Assembly (NCBI GenBank): GCA_027297435.1
Contig: JAPUIA010000193.1
Location: 1 to 41,759, forward strand
Length of the DNA: 41,759 nt
DNA from: Gammaproteobacteria bacterium
GTDB lineage: Bacteria; Pseudomonadota; Gammaproteobacteria; Pseudomonadales; Azotimanducaceae
Direction of reading: 5' to 3'
The notes under the pieces are model-generated. The model saw only the letters and a list, made by a program, of their open reading frames with translations, did not search any database and was not told where the DNA came from. Below are positions 15,436-23,519 of the stretch, one piece after another (within the stretch, counting starts at the first letter, position 1; the number at the start of each line of letters is the position of its first letter). The position numbers and the translations under genes are program-made.

Positions 15436-16283
15436 TAGACGTCGAATGTCGCGCGTGCGTTGGACAGAATGATTTTGCCGTCTTGTGTTACGGCTTCCAG
15501 AATCACCACACCGGGCTCCGTGTGCCACATGTTGGTCGTGATCACGTCGCCAAACTCTACCCGGTCGGCGAAACGTCCGGATAGGGATCTGAACCGGTCG
15601 GGATCGCTGTCACAGACACCATGTAGAACCGCCCGCCCGACGAAACCGTAGGTGCAAAGACCGTGCATGAACGGTTTCTCGTAGCCGGCTTTCACGGCGA
15701 AGACAGGGTCGATGTGCAGCGCCACGCGATCGCCGCTCAAACGATACAGCGCACCCTGTTCCTCCTGGGTTGTGTAGGCGATCGAAACGTCCGGTTCGCG
15801 ATTCGGTCGGGGGTTGACGTCTTTGCTGGACGGACCCGATTCGCCGCCGAAACCGCCACCGCCGAAATAGAACAGTGTCGAGCGCGTCGTGAAGGCGACG
15901 CCGTCGCTGTCGGCAAACTCCGCGGTCACCCCGATGACGGCCGCTTTGCCCTTGTCCCACACTTCTGAAATATGACTCGTCATCGTGAACGCACCATCGG
16001 CGGGTAATGGTCGATGTAGGTCTACGGCCTGCTCGCCATGCAGGAGGCGGGCAATATCGAGCTCTATGGCCTGACCGATATTACCCATGGCGCGCATGCC
16101 GGGAATGACGGCGAAAGTTGGCAGAACCTTGGGGCCTAGTCCTTCGTACAGGAAGTCGAGTTCTTGTGCGGGCTTCGCGCCGACGCCGAGCGCGTACAAC
16201 ATCGCATCCTTGCCGCTCCAACTGACCTCGCGCGGTTCGAACTCGAGGCCCACCAGGTTCTGACTGATGGGGTGTGTTGTCAT
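15435..16283 (-). CDS. MaoC-like enoyl-CoA hydratase
   Basis: About 282 residues with tandem hotdog domains, like the hydratase-2 part of peroxisomal multifunctional enzyme 2. The N-terminal domain has VSWSGKDAMLYALGVGAK and LPTFAVIPGM; the C-terminal MaoC domain holds the hydratase-2 motif YRLSGDRVALHIDPVFAVKAGYEKPFMHG (Asp and His of the active site are in NDxxHxDP-like order, here GDRVALHIDP). It hydrates 2-enoyl-CoA to 3R-hydroxyacyl-CoA. ATG 16283 is chosen because the family N-terminus starts right there; the open frame continuing upstream runs antisense to the SDR. First gene of the four-gene minus-strand operon, divergent from that SDR over a 58-bp gap. Confidence 0.87.
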   Translation of the reverse strand: MTTHPISQNLVGLEFEPREVSWSGKDAMLYALGVGAKPAQELDFLYEGLGPKVLPTFAVIPGMRAMGNIGQAIELDIARLLHGEQAVDLHRPLPADGAFTMTSHISEVWDKGKAAVIGVTAEFADSDGVAFTTRSTLFYFGGGGFGGESGPSSKDVNPRPNREPDVSIAYTTQEEQGALYRLSGDRVALHIDPVFAVKAGYEKPFMHGLCTYGFVGRAVLHGVCDSDPDRFRSLSGRFADRVEFGDVITTNMWHTEPGVVILEAVTQDGKIILSNARATFDV

Positions 16284-16341
16284 GTCGGGACCGTTATCCT
16301 TCGAGCCAACCCAAAAGTGTACAACAAAAGGGCATTTAGCC

Positions 16342-17211
16342 ATGGCGCAGACGGCCGAGGCGGTTACTGATGCGGTCGATCTCACCGGCAAAACGGCGCT
16401 GGTGACGGGTATCAATTCGGGTATCGGCAGCGAAACCATGCGGGTCCTCGCGCTGCGGGGCGCGCGCGTCATCGGTACGGCGCGCACGCTTGAAAAAGCC
16501 CGGGAGACGTGCTTAGGCACCGATGGGGATTGCGTACCGGTGGCCTGTGAGCTCACCGATCAATCCAGTATTCGCAGTTGCGTCGCCGAAGTTCAAGCGA
16601 TGGATCGACCCCTGGACATCGTTGTCGCCAACGCGGGCATCATGGCCCTGCCGGAATTGCAACAGGTCAATGGCATCGAGGCGCAGTTCGCGACCAACCA
16701 TTTAGGGCATTTCCTGCTGATCACGTCGTTGCTCGATCAGATACGTTCGGCCAACGCGGCACGCGTCGTCATCGTGAGCAGCGCGGCCCACATGCAGGCA
16801 CCTTCTGCGGGCATCGAGTTCGACAACTTGTCCGGGGAACGCGGTTATAGCAGCTGGAAAGCCTATGGTCAGTCGAAACTGGCCAACGTACTGTTTGCGA
16901 ATTCTCTTTCGCGGCGGCTGCCCGACCACGCCACCGCCAACTCCCTACACCCGGGGCTCATCAGCACCAACCTCGGGCGCAATATGCATCGCGGATTGGC
17001 GACCGTTGCTCTGGGCGTGGTCATGTTTCCGTTCATGATCTCGATACCCAAGGGTGCGGCGACCAGTTGCTATGTGGCGACGCATCCGGATCTGGAAGGC
17101 GTGCGCGGGCGGTATTTTGCCGACTGTGCGCAAAAACGCGCCCACAGGCTGGCCAGCGACATAGAATTACAAGATCGGCTTTGGGAGACGTCTGAATCGT
17201 TGACGGGCTAG
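16342..17211 (+). CDS. Short-chain dehydrogenase (retinol-dehydrogenase-like)
   Basis: A 289-residue NAD(P)-dependent SDR. The Rossmann dinucleotide site is TALVTGINSGIGSE, followed by VVANAGIMALP, the catalytic serine in VIVSSAAHMQAP and the YxxxK pair in WKAYGQSKLANVLFA. Substrate-loop and C-terminal segments (NSLHPGLISTNLGRNM) place it among WWOX/retinol dehydrogenase-like SDRs, which oxidise alcohols of lipids or terpenoids. ATG 16342 is the start; the upstream open frame overlaps the divergent MaoC gene. Together with the MaoC hydratase and thioesterase across the shared promoter region, it suggests lipid-derived acyl or alcohol turnover. Tail-to-tail with the desaturase-like gene. Confidence 0.9.
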   Translation: MAQTAEAVTDAVDLTGKTALVTGINSGIGSETMRVLALRGARVIGTARTLEKARETCLGTDGDCVPVACELTDQSSIRSCVAEVQAMDRPLDIVVANAGIMALPELQQVNGIEAQFATNHLGHFLLITSLLDQIRSANAARVVIVSSAAHMQAPSAGIEFDNLSGERGYSSWKAYGQSKLANVLFANSLSRRLPDHATANSLHPGLISTNLGRNMHRGLATVALGVVMFPFMISIPKGAATSCYVATHPDLEGVRGRYFADCAQKRAHRLASDIELQDRLWETSESLTG

Positions 17212-17221
17212 CAGACGCTTG

Positions 17222-18031
17222 CTAGTGAACGGGTCGTTTGAACGGCAGCGCCAACATAGCACCCAATTTTTGCGCCTCAATTTCCGGCACGTCTCCCAAT
17301 CCAATGTGCATTCGTGCTTGGGGCAACGCAGCCTCACCGCGATAGCTGCCGAACCATCGGTCCCACGCGGATATCAAGAATCCGTAGTTGCGATTGTGTT
17401 CTTCAGGGTCGTGCGAATGGTGCACGCGATGCATCTCGGGGGTAACGATGAGTTGACGCAACCCTGCTTCGAAACGTGGCGGCAGCGCCAGGTTGGCATG
17501 CGTAAACAAGGAGGCGCTGGACAGTAAGATCTCGAATACCAAGGTTGCCATCGGGCTGGCGCCGACGACAATCACCGCTAGCGCCTTGATGGCCAGCGAA
17601 ACGATGATCTCGCCAGGGTGAAAACGCACCCCGGTGGTGACGTCGAATGCTGAATCGGCGTGATGCACCGAGTGCAGGCGCCACAGCCAGGGAAGCCAAT
17701 GCAGAACGCGATGTTGGGCGTACAAGACGAGGTCCAGAATGACGACAGCAACGATGAATTCAAGCCATACGGGGCCGGCCGTTACGTTGAGCGCCCCCCA
17801 ACCTTGGTCGGCCGCGTAGAACGCCAACCCGACCAGGGAAGTGGTGCTCACCAGGCGCACGATTAGCGTGTTGGCGATAAGCAACCCAACGTTGGTCCTG
17901 ATCATCGGCCACGGCCTGAACGTCCGGCGCGGCCACAATCGTTCGGCGGCAATCAACAATACGGCGATCGTGATGAAAGCCGCGGCGCGCAGTGTCGGTT
18001 CTGAAGTGGCTAAATCCTCCACGCCGACCAT
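17222..18031 (-). CDS. Sterol desaturase / fatty acid hydroxylase family protein
   Basis: A 269-residue di-iron membrane enzyme. Histidine clusters match the superfamily: HRVLHWLPWLWRLHSVHHAD (HxxxH then HxxHH), and later MHRVHHSHDPEEHNRNYG (HxxHH plus further His). Four or so hydrophobic spans surround them, as in ERG3/carotenoid-hydroxylase relatives. It should hydroxylate or desaturate a lipid at the inner membrane, using O2. ATG 18031 follows GGAGGGGCTAGA. It stands between the convergent SDR (10 bp away) and the terminator of the aldehyde dehydrogenase, so it likely has its own promoter downstream of that terminator. Substrate unknown; it may be a sterol, hopanoid, carotenoid or ether lipid. 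Confidence 0.88.
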   Translation of the reverse strand: MVGVEDLATSEPTLRAAAFITIAVLLIAAERLWPRRTFRPWPMIRTNVGLLIANTLIVRLVSTTSLVGLAFYAADQGWGALNVTAGPVWLEFIVAVVILDLVLYAQHRVLHWLPWLWRLHSVHHADSAFDVTTGVRFHPGEIIVSLAIKALAVIVVGASPMATLVFEILLSSASLFTHANLALPPRFEAGLRQLIVTPEMHRVHHSHDPEEHNRNYGFLISAWDRWFGSYRGEAALPQARMHIGLGDVPEIEAQKLGAMLALPFKRPVH

Positions 18032-18066
18032 TCTAGCCCCTCCGCGAGAACAACGTCGGGGCGCCC

Positions 18067-18094
18067 AAAAAAAGGGGGCGCGAACGGCGCCCCC
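18067..18094 (-). terminator. Rho-independent terminator
   Basis: On the minus strand, an 8-bp perfect GC stem (GGGGGCGC against GCGCCCCC, loop of 5) is followed at once by seven T. It lies 18 bases past the aldehyde dehydrogenase stop, so it should end that transcript before the desaturase-like gene. Confidence 0.92.
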
Positions 18095-18111
18095 ACCATG
18101 CTTCAGGCCTG

Positions 18112-19545
18112 CTAGCCGGCGGCGTTGTATCCCATGATGGCCTTGATTTCGAGAAACTCCTCGAAACCATGAACGCCCCACTCGCGGCCGTTGCCGGATT
18201 GCTTGTAGCCACCGAATGGCGCCTGCTGATCGACCGGCGCGCCGTTCAAGTGCACGTTGCCCGTGCGAATCCGTCGCGCGATGGCCTTGGCGTGCTCGGG
18301 GTCACCCGAAGAAATGTAGCCGGACAAGCCGTACACGGTGTCGTTCGCAATTCGCACGGCGTCATCGTCGTCCTCGTAGCCGATCAGTGAAAGCACCGGG
18401 CCGAAGATCTCTTCTCGGGCGATGCTCATCTCGTTGGTCACGTTGGAGAATACGGTTGGTTTGATGTAGTAACCGCGGTTCAGACCATCCGGGCGGCCGG
18501 TACCGCCGGTTTCCAACGTCGCACCTTCATCGATGCCCTTTTGGATGAGGTTCTGGATCTTGTCGAACTGCACTTCCGATACGACCGGCCCGATGGTCGT
18601 GCCTTCCTCCTTGGGATCGCCGACCTTGACGTTCTCGGCTGCGGCCTTGGCGACGGCCGCTGCTTCGTCCATGCGCGCAAGAGGTACCAGCATCCGGGTC
18701 GGCGCGTTGCACGATTGACCGGAGTTCATGCACAGTCCGAACACGTCTCTCGAGATCGCGGTTTCGAAATCCGCATCGTCCAGGATGATGTTGGCCGATT
18801 TGCCGCCGAGCTCCTGAGCGACGCGCTTGACGGTCGGCGCTGCGTTCTTGGCCACCTCGATACCGGCACGCGTCGAGCCCGTGAAAGACATCATGTCGAT
18901 GTCTGGGTGGGACGCCATGGCGGCACCGACTGTTGGCCCGTCGCCGTTTACGAGATTGAACACACCTGGGGGTACGCCTGCGTCATCCAGGATCTCTGCG
19001 AATAATATGGCGTTGAATGGTGCAACCTCGGAAGGTTTGAGCACCATGGTGCAACCGGCAGCGAGAGCCGGCGCGACCTTGCAGGCGATCTGGTTGATGG
19101 GCCAGTTCCACGGCGTGATGAAACCGCAAACGCCCGCGGGTTCCTTGACGATGCGCGAGGTGCCGATGTCTTCTTCGAACTCGTAGTCTTTCAACACCTC
19201 GAGCGTGGTCATGAAATGGCCGAGACCCGCCGGTGCTTGTGCGGCATTCGCCAATGGCATGGGGGCGCCCATCTCGTCGCTGATGGTTTGCGCGACTTCG
19301 CCCATGCGTGCGGTGTAGGCGGCGATGATCTTCTCCAAAAGTGCTACCCGCTCTTCGCGCGTCGTCTGCGAGTAACTCTCGAAAGCGGCCTTGGCCGCGG
19401 CGACGGCCTTATCGACGTCGGCAGCACCGCCCATGGCGATGGCATCGATAGGTTCTTCGGTGGCCGGGTTGATCACGTCCAGCGTCTCGCTGGTGGAAGG
19501 CTCCACCCATTCACCATTGATGTAAAACTTCTGTCGATTGCTCAC
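18112..19545 (-). CDS. NAD(P)-dependent aldehyde dehydrogenase
   Basis: A 477-residue aldehyde dehydrogenase oxidising aldehydes to acids. The active-site cysteine is C279 in NSGQSCNAPTR, the general base E245 in QELGGKSANIIL, and the cofactor lysine K169 in MVLKPSEVAP; the proton-relay Asn is in ITPWNWP. A late segment EEIFGPVLSLIGY is conserved. The start is GTG 19545 behind GAGAGGGACG; no better ATG exists. Closest group by motif is the broad-specificity class near AldA/betaine-aldehyde type. It is followed by a strong terminator. With the P450s and SDRs in this window it could finish alkanol to acid oxidation, but that link is inference. Confidence 0.93.
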   Translation of the reverse strand: MSNRQKFYINGEWVEPSTSETLDVINPATEEPIDAIAMGGAADVDKAVAAAKAAFESYSQTTREERVALLEKIIAAYTARMGEVAQTISDEMGAPMPLANAAQAPAGLGHFMTTLEVLKDYEFEEDIGTSRIVKEPAGVCGFITPWNWPINQIACKVAPALAAGCTMVLKPSEVAPFNAILFAEILDDAGVPPGVFNLVNGDGPTVGAAMASHPDIDMMSFTGSTRAGIEVAKNAAPTVKRVAQELGGKSANIILDDADFETAISRDVFGLCMNSGQSCNAPTRMLVPLARMDEAAAVAKAAAENVKVGDPKEEGTTIGPVVSEVQFDKIQNLIQKGIDEGATLETGGTGRPDGLNRGYYIKPTVFSNVTNEMSIAREEIFGPVLSLIGYEDDDDAVRIANDTVYGLSGYISSGDPEHAKAIARRIRTGNVHLNGAPVDQQAPFGGYKQSGNGREWGVHGFEEFLEIKAIMGYNAAG

Positions 19546-19630
19546 AGTTTGCGTCCCTCTCTATTCAGGTTCCCGGAAGCGGCCGAATAGCTTATCCACC
19601 GCGCCCGAACAAAACAATGGCCTTGACCGC

Positions 19631-19927
19631 CTAGCCGGTATTCATGGACTGCGCAATGATCGCGAAACCCTCGGTCGCCGCGAGGCGTTTGCCGACGATG
19701 GCTTGGTATTCTTCCGATTCGTACCAGGCTTTCGCCGCTTCGGTGGATTCGAATTTGAGTACCACGGTTTGCGGCCCGGGCGGGGTACCTTCGATGGTCT
19801 CGGCGGCGGCGTCGAAGGCGACCAGCTCGGCGCCGTGTGCCTGAATGGTAGGACCTGCGTCGCCCTGGTATTCGCGGTAGAGTTCCGGGTCGTTTACGAC
19901 GTATTGTGCAATAAAGTAGGCTGCCAT
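19631..19927 (-). CDS. DUF1330 protein
   Basis: A 98-residue protein with the DUF1330 dimeric alpha/beta fold: it begins MAAYFIAQYVVNDPELYREY, a typical opening with the strand-helix unit, and ends with WYESEEYQAIVGKRLAATEGF. Family members are small cytoplasmic stress or metabolic proteins of unknown reaction. ATG 19927 has an exact AAGGAG ribosome site seven bases upstream. It lies 48 bp after the acyl-CoA dehydrogenase-like gene and 85 bp before the aldehyde dehydrogenase on the same strand, so it may be co-transcribed with either. Confidence 0.9.
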   Translation of the reverse strand: MAAYFIAQYVVNDPELYREYQGDAGPTIQAHGAELVAFDAAAETIEGTPPGPQTVVLKFESTEAAKAWYESEEYQAIVGKRLAATEGFAIIAQSMNTG

Positions 19928-19956
19928 CTCGTTTCTCCTTCTATATATAGTCCGTC

Positions 19957-19974
19957 CGGCCCTGCGATGGGCCG
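19957..19974. other. Intercistronic hairpin
   Basis: CGGCCC-TGCGAT-GGGCCG forms a perfect 6-bp stem directly after the stop of the acyl-CoA dehydrogenase-like gene, before DUF1330. No T-run follows in transcription direction, so it is more likely an mRNA-processing or attenuation hairpin than a strong terminator. A TATATA stretch just downstream could belong to a promoter for the DUF1330 gene. Confidence 0.4.
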
Positions 19975-19975
19975 A

Positions 19976-21208
19976 TCATTTGCTGATTTGCGGTTCTCCG
20001 CTACCGGAAAACTCGGGTAGACCAGGATCGCCCAAGAACATCTTGCCGAGTTCGGTGTAGAGCTGATGCGACACCCAGCGGTGGGTGGCGCATCCGTGCA
20101 CGTCGCGAAGTTTTCGCTCGAGCAGACAGTCCATGCGCAGCGCCGTGGTGCCGGCCGCATTGTGCACACTGTCCACCACGTGCATCGCGGTGTTGGCGGC
20201 ATAGGTGCATGCCAGCCGGGCGAGCTTCGTGGTCTCCGGCCCTGGTTGGTTGGCATTGCCGGTTAGTTCGGCCTCGACCGCGCCCATCGTCTCCATCAGG
20301 AACGCGCGCGCGGCCCTCAGCGTCGCTTCGCCTTCGCCCATCCGGTACTGGGCGACGGGCCGGTCTTTCAGCGTGGAAGCCGACATCAGCGGCACTTTGT
20401 TTTGCGCGATGTCGGCGAAGGCGTTCAGCGCTCCCCGGGCGATGCCGATCGCGACGGCGGCTTTGTTGTAGGACAGGCGCAGTGCGACGGGAATGCGGAA
20501 CACCGGATTCGGATAGTGAGCGGGTAGGGCAAAGAGTTCGACGGGCGCCAATCTTGCCGGCACCAACGCACCGTCGGCGACCACATCGTGACTACCGGAG
20601 CCCCGCAGTCCGGCCACATCCCAGGTGTCTTCTATCTGCCACTCGCTGCGGTTCAAGAACCAGAGCTTAATGATGGGCTGTCCGGCTGCGTCGAGGCGCG
20701 GCGCGCCGTCTTCGATGGTGGGGGCCATCATGAAGCACCACTCGGCGTTGTGACAGCCGCTCATGAAGGTGGCCTGGCCGGAGACGCGAAAGCTGCCGTC
20801 GCTTTGTTTTACCGCGCCCGCGGGAATGGTGCCCGGCCCACCGCCGCCACACATGATCACGCGGGGATTGTCGAGATACACTTCCTTGGCGATTTCAGGC
20901 GGCATGCCGCCGGCGGCGATGGCGTTGATTTCTGAGCCGATCATCACGTTCCATCCCACGGAGCCGTCGATCGCGGCGATGGCTTCGAGAATTTCTATGG
21001 TTTCGGTTACGCTCGCATTCTCACCACCGAGTTCTAGCGGCAACGCGAACCGGTAGAAGCCCTCGTCGATCAAACTGTCCGCGGTCTCGCTCGGTAGGCG
21101 CCGAATGTTCTGGGCTTCGTCGCCACCTTCGCGGATAACGTCATGCAGTCGAGCAACGCGTGCCAGTGGGCTTTCCGCAAACGGCACGGATTGCGAGGCT
21201 TCGGCCAT
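19976..21208 (-). CDS. Acyl-CoA dehydrogenase-fold flavoprotein (group D-like)
   Basis: A 410-residue protein of the acyl-CoA dehydrogenase superfamily. The N-terminal helical domain starts SPLARVARLHDVIREGGDEA and RLPSETADSLIDEGFYRFAL, the middle beta domain holds FRVSGQATFMSGCHNAEW and WDVAGLRGSGSHDVV, and the C-terminal helical block ends at AAGTTALRMDCLLERKLRDVHG. The TWDVxGLRGTGSHDV pattern and this C-terminus point to the monooxygenase-like group (HpaB-C/HsaA/DszC relatives, Acyl-CoA_dh_2 type) as well as to true dehydrogenases; the catalytic base for acyl-CoA oxidation is not evident. Reduced-flavin hydroxylation of an aromatic or steroid compound is therefore one possibility. It lies in line with the GGT gene upstream. 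Confidence 0.85.
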   Translation of the reverse strand: MAEASQSVPFAESPLARVARLHDVIREGGDEAQNIRRLPSETADSLIDEGFYRFALPLELGGENASVTETIEILEAIAAIDGSVGWNVMIGSEINAIAAGGMPPEIAKEVYLDNPRVIMCGGGGPGTIPAGAVKQSDGSFRVSGQATFMSGCHNAEWCFMMAPTIEDGAPRLDAAGQPIIKLWFLNRSEWQIEDTWDVAGLRGSGSHDVVADGALVPARLAPVELFALPAHYPNPVFRIPVALRLSYNKAAVAIGIARGALNAFADIAQNKVPLMSASTLKDRPVAQYRMGEGEATLRAARAFLMETMGAVEAELTGNANQPGPETTKLARLACTYAANTAMHVVDSVHNAAGTTALRMDCLLERKLRDVHGCATHRWVSHQLYTELGKMFLGDPGLPEFSGSGEPQISK

Positions 21209-21280
21209 GTTCGTTCGTTCCCATCCCCAGACAACTAGCAGGCCAGCATACTGACCAGCGTTTGCGAAGAGAAGGGTAGG

Positions 21281-22846
21281 TTAGAAGCCCGCCGCCAGAC
21301 CTTCCTTGCGATGATCTGAGCCGCCGATATAGCCGTCGTCGGTCTTGAGTATCAGTTGTGCACCACCGAAGGTCCCCTCGAAAGGTTCGAAGCGCACGTT
21401 GTGCCCTCGCTCGGTCAACGCCTCCGCCACGTCGGTCGTGAAACCTTTCTCCAACGCCACGCTGTAGTCGGGGTGCACGTGCCATCTCGGCGCATCGCTA
21501 GCCGCTTGCGGGTTTTGGCCGTGGTCGAATATGCGGTGGATCATCTGCACGTGACCTTGGTGCTGCATGTAGCCGCCCATGACGCCGAAGCTCATCCGAG
21601 GCGCGTCGTTTTCCGTCACGAATCCGGGAATGATGGTGTGGTAGGGCCGTTTGCTCGGACCGACGCAGTTGGGGTGTGCCGCATCGAGTACAAAGCCGCA
21701 ACCGCGGTTTTGCATTGCGATGCCGGTGTCGGGGATGACGATTCCGGAACCGAAGCCTTTATAGTTGGACTGGATGAACGATACCATCATGCCGGAAGCG
21801 TCTGCGGCCGTGAGGTAGACGGTGTCGTGACTCACGGGCAAGGCAACCGGAGCGGGTGTGCTGGCCTGCTTGCCGATCATGCTTGCTGCCCGTGCAATAG
21901 AATCTGCACCGAGCAGTTCTTCCGGAGAAATTCGCATGGCGGCCGGGTCGGCAAAATGCTCGAAGGCCGCTCGGATGGCAATCTTCATCGCCTCGATCTG
22001 TAGATGGATACCCGCCGCATCATCGAGTTCCGGCGGATCGAAGTGGGCGAGTATCGCGAGCGCAATCTGCGCGGCAAGACCCTGGCCGTTTGGTGGAATT
22101 TCGTGCAAGGCGACGTGCCGGTAAGCTTGCCGCGTTGGCGTCACCCAATCGGCCGAATGGTTTTCGAGATCGGATTTTCTCAGCGCGCCACCTGCCGCCA
22201 CCGACGCGCGGTGAATTTGCTCGGCAAGCTCGCCTTGGTAGAAGGTGCTGCCGTGCGTCGTCGCGATGGCTTCGAGCGTCTTGGCGAGGTCAGGTCGACG
22301 GAATTTTTGCCCGGCGGTGGGTGCCGGTAGAAAGTGATCGGCAAAATCCGGGTACTCGATGTAGGCGGTCGCTGCCAATTGCCAATAGAGGGCCGTTTTG
22401 GGCCCAACTTGAAAGCCGTCCCTGGCGTATCTAATGGCAGGCTCGAACAGGTCTTGAAAGGCAAGCGTGCCGTAGCGGTCCGAGAGCGCCACCCAGGCAC
22501 TGACCGCTCCCGGTACGGTGACCGAGTCCCATCCGAGGCTGGGCATGACCTCATGATCGGCGAAACGTTTCCGTGTCCAACCTGCCGGAGATCGGCCCGA
22601 AGCGTTCAATCCGGCGAGTTCCTTGCCGTCCCAAAGAATTGCGAAGGCGTCGCTGCCGAGACCGTTGTTGTTGGGTTCGACAACGGTCAGCGCAATGGCG
22701 GTGGTGAGTGCCGCATCGACGGCGTTGCCGCCACGGCGCATCGCATCCACACCGGCTTGCACCGCCAACGGTTGTGAACTTGCCACCAGGTTGGCCGCAC
22801 ACACGGGCGATCGCGAGGAAGGGTAGGGCTGTTTGAAGTCGATCAT
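21281..22846 (-). CDS. Gamma-glutamyltransferase-family Ntn hydrolase
   Basis: About 521 residues, gamma-glutamyltranspeptidase fold. The autoprocessing threonine is near residue 342 in VSHDTVYLTAADASG, where the small subunit would begin; family marks are the early MRRGGNAVDAALTTAIAL, VEPNNNGLGSD, and the late GVMGGYMQHQGHVQM. No signal peptide is seen: unlike periplasmic E. coli Ggt it begins directly with MIDFKQPYPSSRSPVCAANL, like the cytoplasmic YwrD/acylase-related group. It may hydrolyse gamma-glutamyl or acyl-amide bonds. ATG 22846 is chosen because conservation starts right after; a 41-codon extension upstream would overlap the promoter of the divergent cyclophilin gene. Confidence 0.9.
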   Translation of the reverse strand: MIDFKQPYPSSRSPVCAANLVASSQPLAVQAGVDAMRRGGNAVDAALTTAIALTVVEPNNNGLGSDAFAILWDGKELAGLNASGRSPAGWTRKRFADHEVMPSLGWDSVTVPGAVSAWVALSDRYGTLAFQDLFEPAIRYARDGFQVGPKTALYWQLAATAYIEYPDFADHFLPAPTAGQKFRRPDLAKTLEAIATTHGSTFYQGELAEQIHRASVAAGGALRKSDLENHSADWVTPTRQAYRHVALHEIPPNGQGLAAQIALAILAHFDPPELDDAAGIHLQIEAMKIAIRAAFEHFADPAAMRISPEELLGADSIARAASMIGKQASTPAPVALPVSHDTVYLTAADASGMMVSFIQSNYKGFGSGIVIPDTGIAMQNRGCGFVLDAAHPNCVGPSKRPYHTIIPGFVTENDAPRMSFGVMGGYMQHQGHVQMIHRIFDHGQNPQAASDAPRWHVHPDYSVALEKGFTTDVAEALTERGHNVRFEPFEGTFGGAQLILKTDDGYIGGSDHRKEGLAAGF

Positions 22847-22910
22847 CCGTCGTCTACGCTTGACTCGTGCGTTGCATGTTTGCATAAGGGGTGTGGGTTT
22901 TGCGAGAGAG

Positions 22911-23519
22911 ATGCAAGAGTTGCTCGTGACCACCGCACTGGTCCGCATTGTCACCGACTTGGGAGCCATCGTCGTAGCGTTATATGGCGACGCGGCACCG
23001 GTAAGCGTCGAAAATTTCCTGGCCTACGTCGATGCCGGCCACTACGAGGGCGCCACCTTTTACCGCGCGACCTACAAGGACGAAGACGGTACCGGTATTG
23101 CGGTCATACAGGGTGGCCGGTTTCGCGAGTTGATGGCCTTTGGCGGTTACGAAGTCGCGGAAGGTGTGTTGCCGCCGATCCGCCACGAAACCACGGCCGT
23201 CACGGGGTTATCACACACGGACGGAGCGGTTTCCATGGCGCGCATGGATCCGGGATCGGCCACCTCGGAGTTTTTTATCTGCATCGGCGACAACCTCAAT
23301 CTGGACTTCGGCGGTAGTCGTAATCCGGACGGCCAAGGTTTTGCGGTGTTCGGACAGATCATCGAAGGCATGAAGGTTGTACGCGCAATACAAGAGCAAC
23401 CGACCGATGCAGACCTTGGGTCGGAATTTGTGCAGGGCGAGGTGTTGGAACCGCCGGTGCGGATACTGCGTATCGAACGCCTCGTGATCACCGATCGAGA
23501 CGCGCCGGGGATCTCGTGA
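22911..23519 (+). CDS. Cyclophilin-type peptidyl-prolyl isomerase
   Basis: About 202 residues with a cyclophilin fold that catalyses cis-trans isomerisation of prolyl bonds. Family segments: LGAIVVALYGDAAPVSVENFLAY, HYEGATFYR (catalytic Arg next to Phe), GGRFRE, SHTDGAVSMARMDPGSATSEFFICI and QGFAVFGQIIEGMKVV. No signal peptide, so cytoplasmic. ATG 22911 follows GAGAGAG; the frame is open upstream to TTG 22833 but would overlap the GGT start. Its final four bases overlap the next gene (GTGA), which ties it to the amino-acid oxidation operon, perhaps as a passenger or a folding helper of the flavoproteins; the reason is unknown. Confidence 0.9.
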   Translation: MQELLVTTALVRIVTDLGAIVVALYGDAAPVSVENFLAYVDAGHYEGATFYRATYKDEDGTGIAVIQGGRFRELMAFGGYEVAEGVLPPIRHETTAVTGLSHTDGAVSMARMDPGSATSEFFICIGDNLNLDFGGSRNPDGQGFAVFGQIIEGMKVVRAIQEQPTDADLGSEFVQGEVLEPPVRILRIERLVITDRDAPGIS

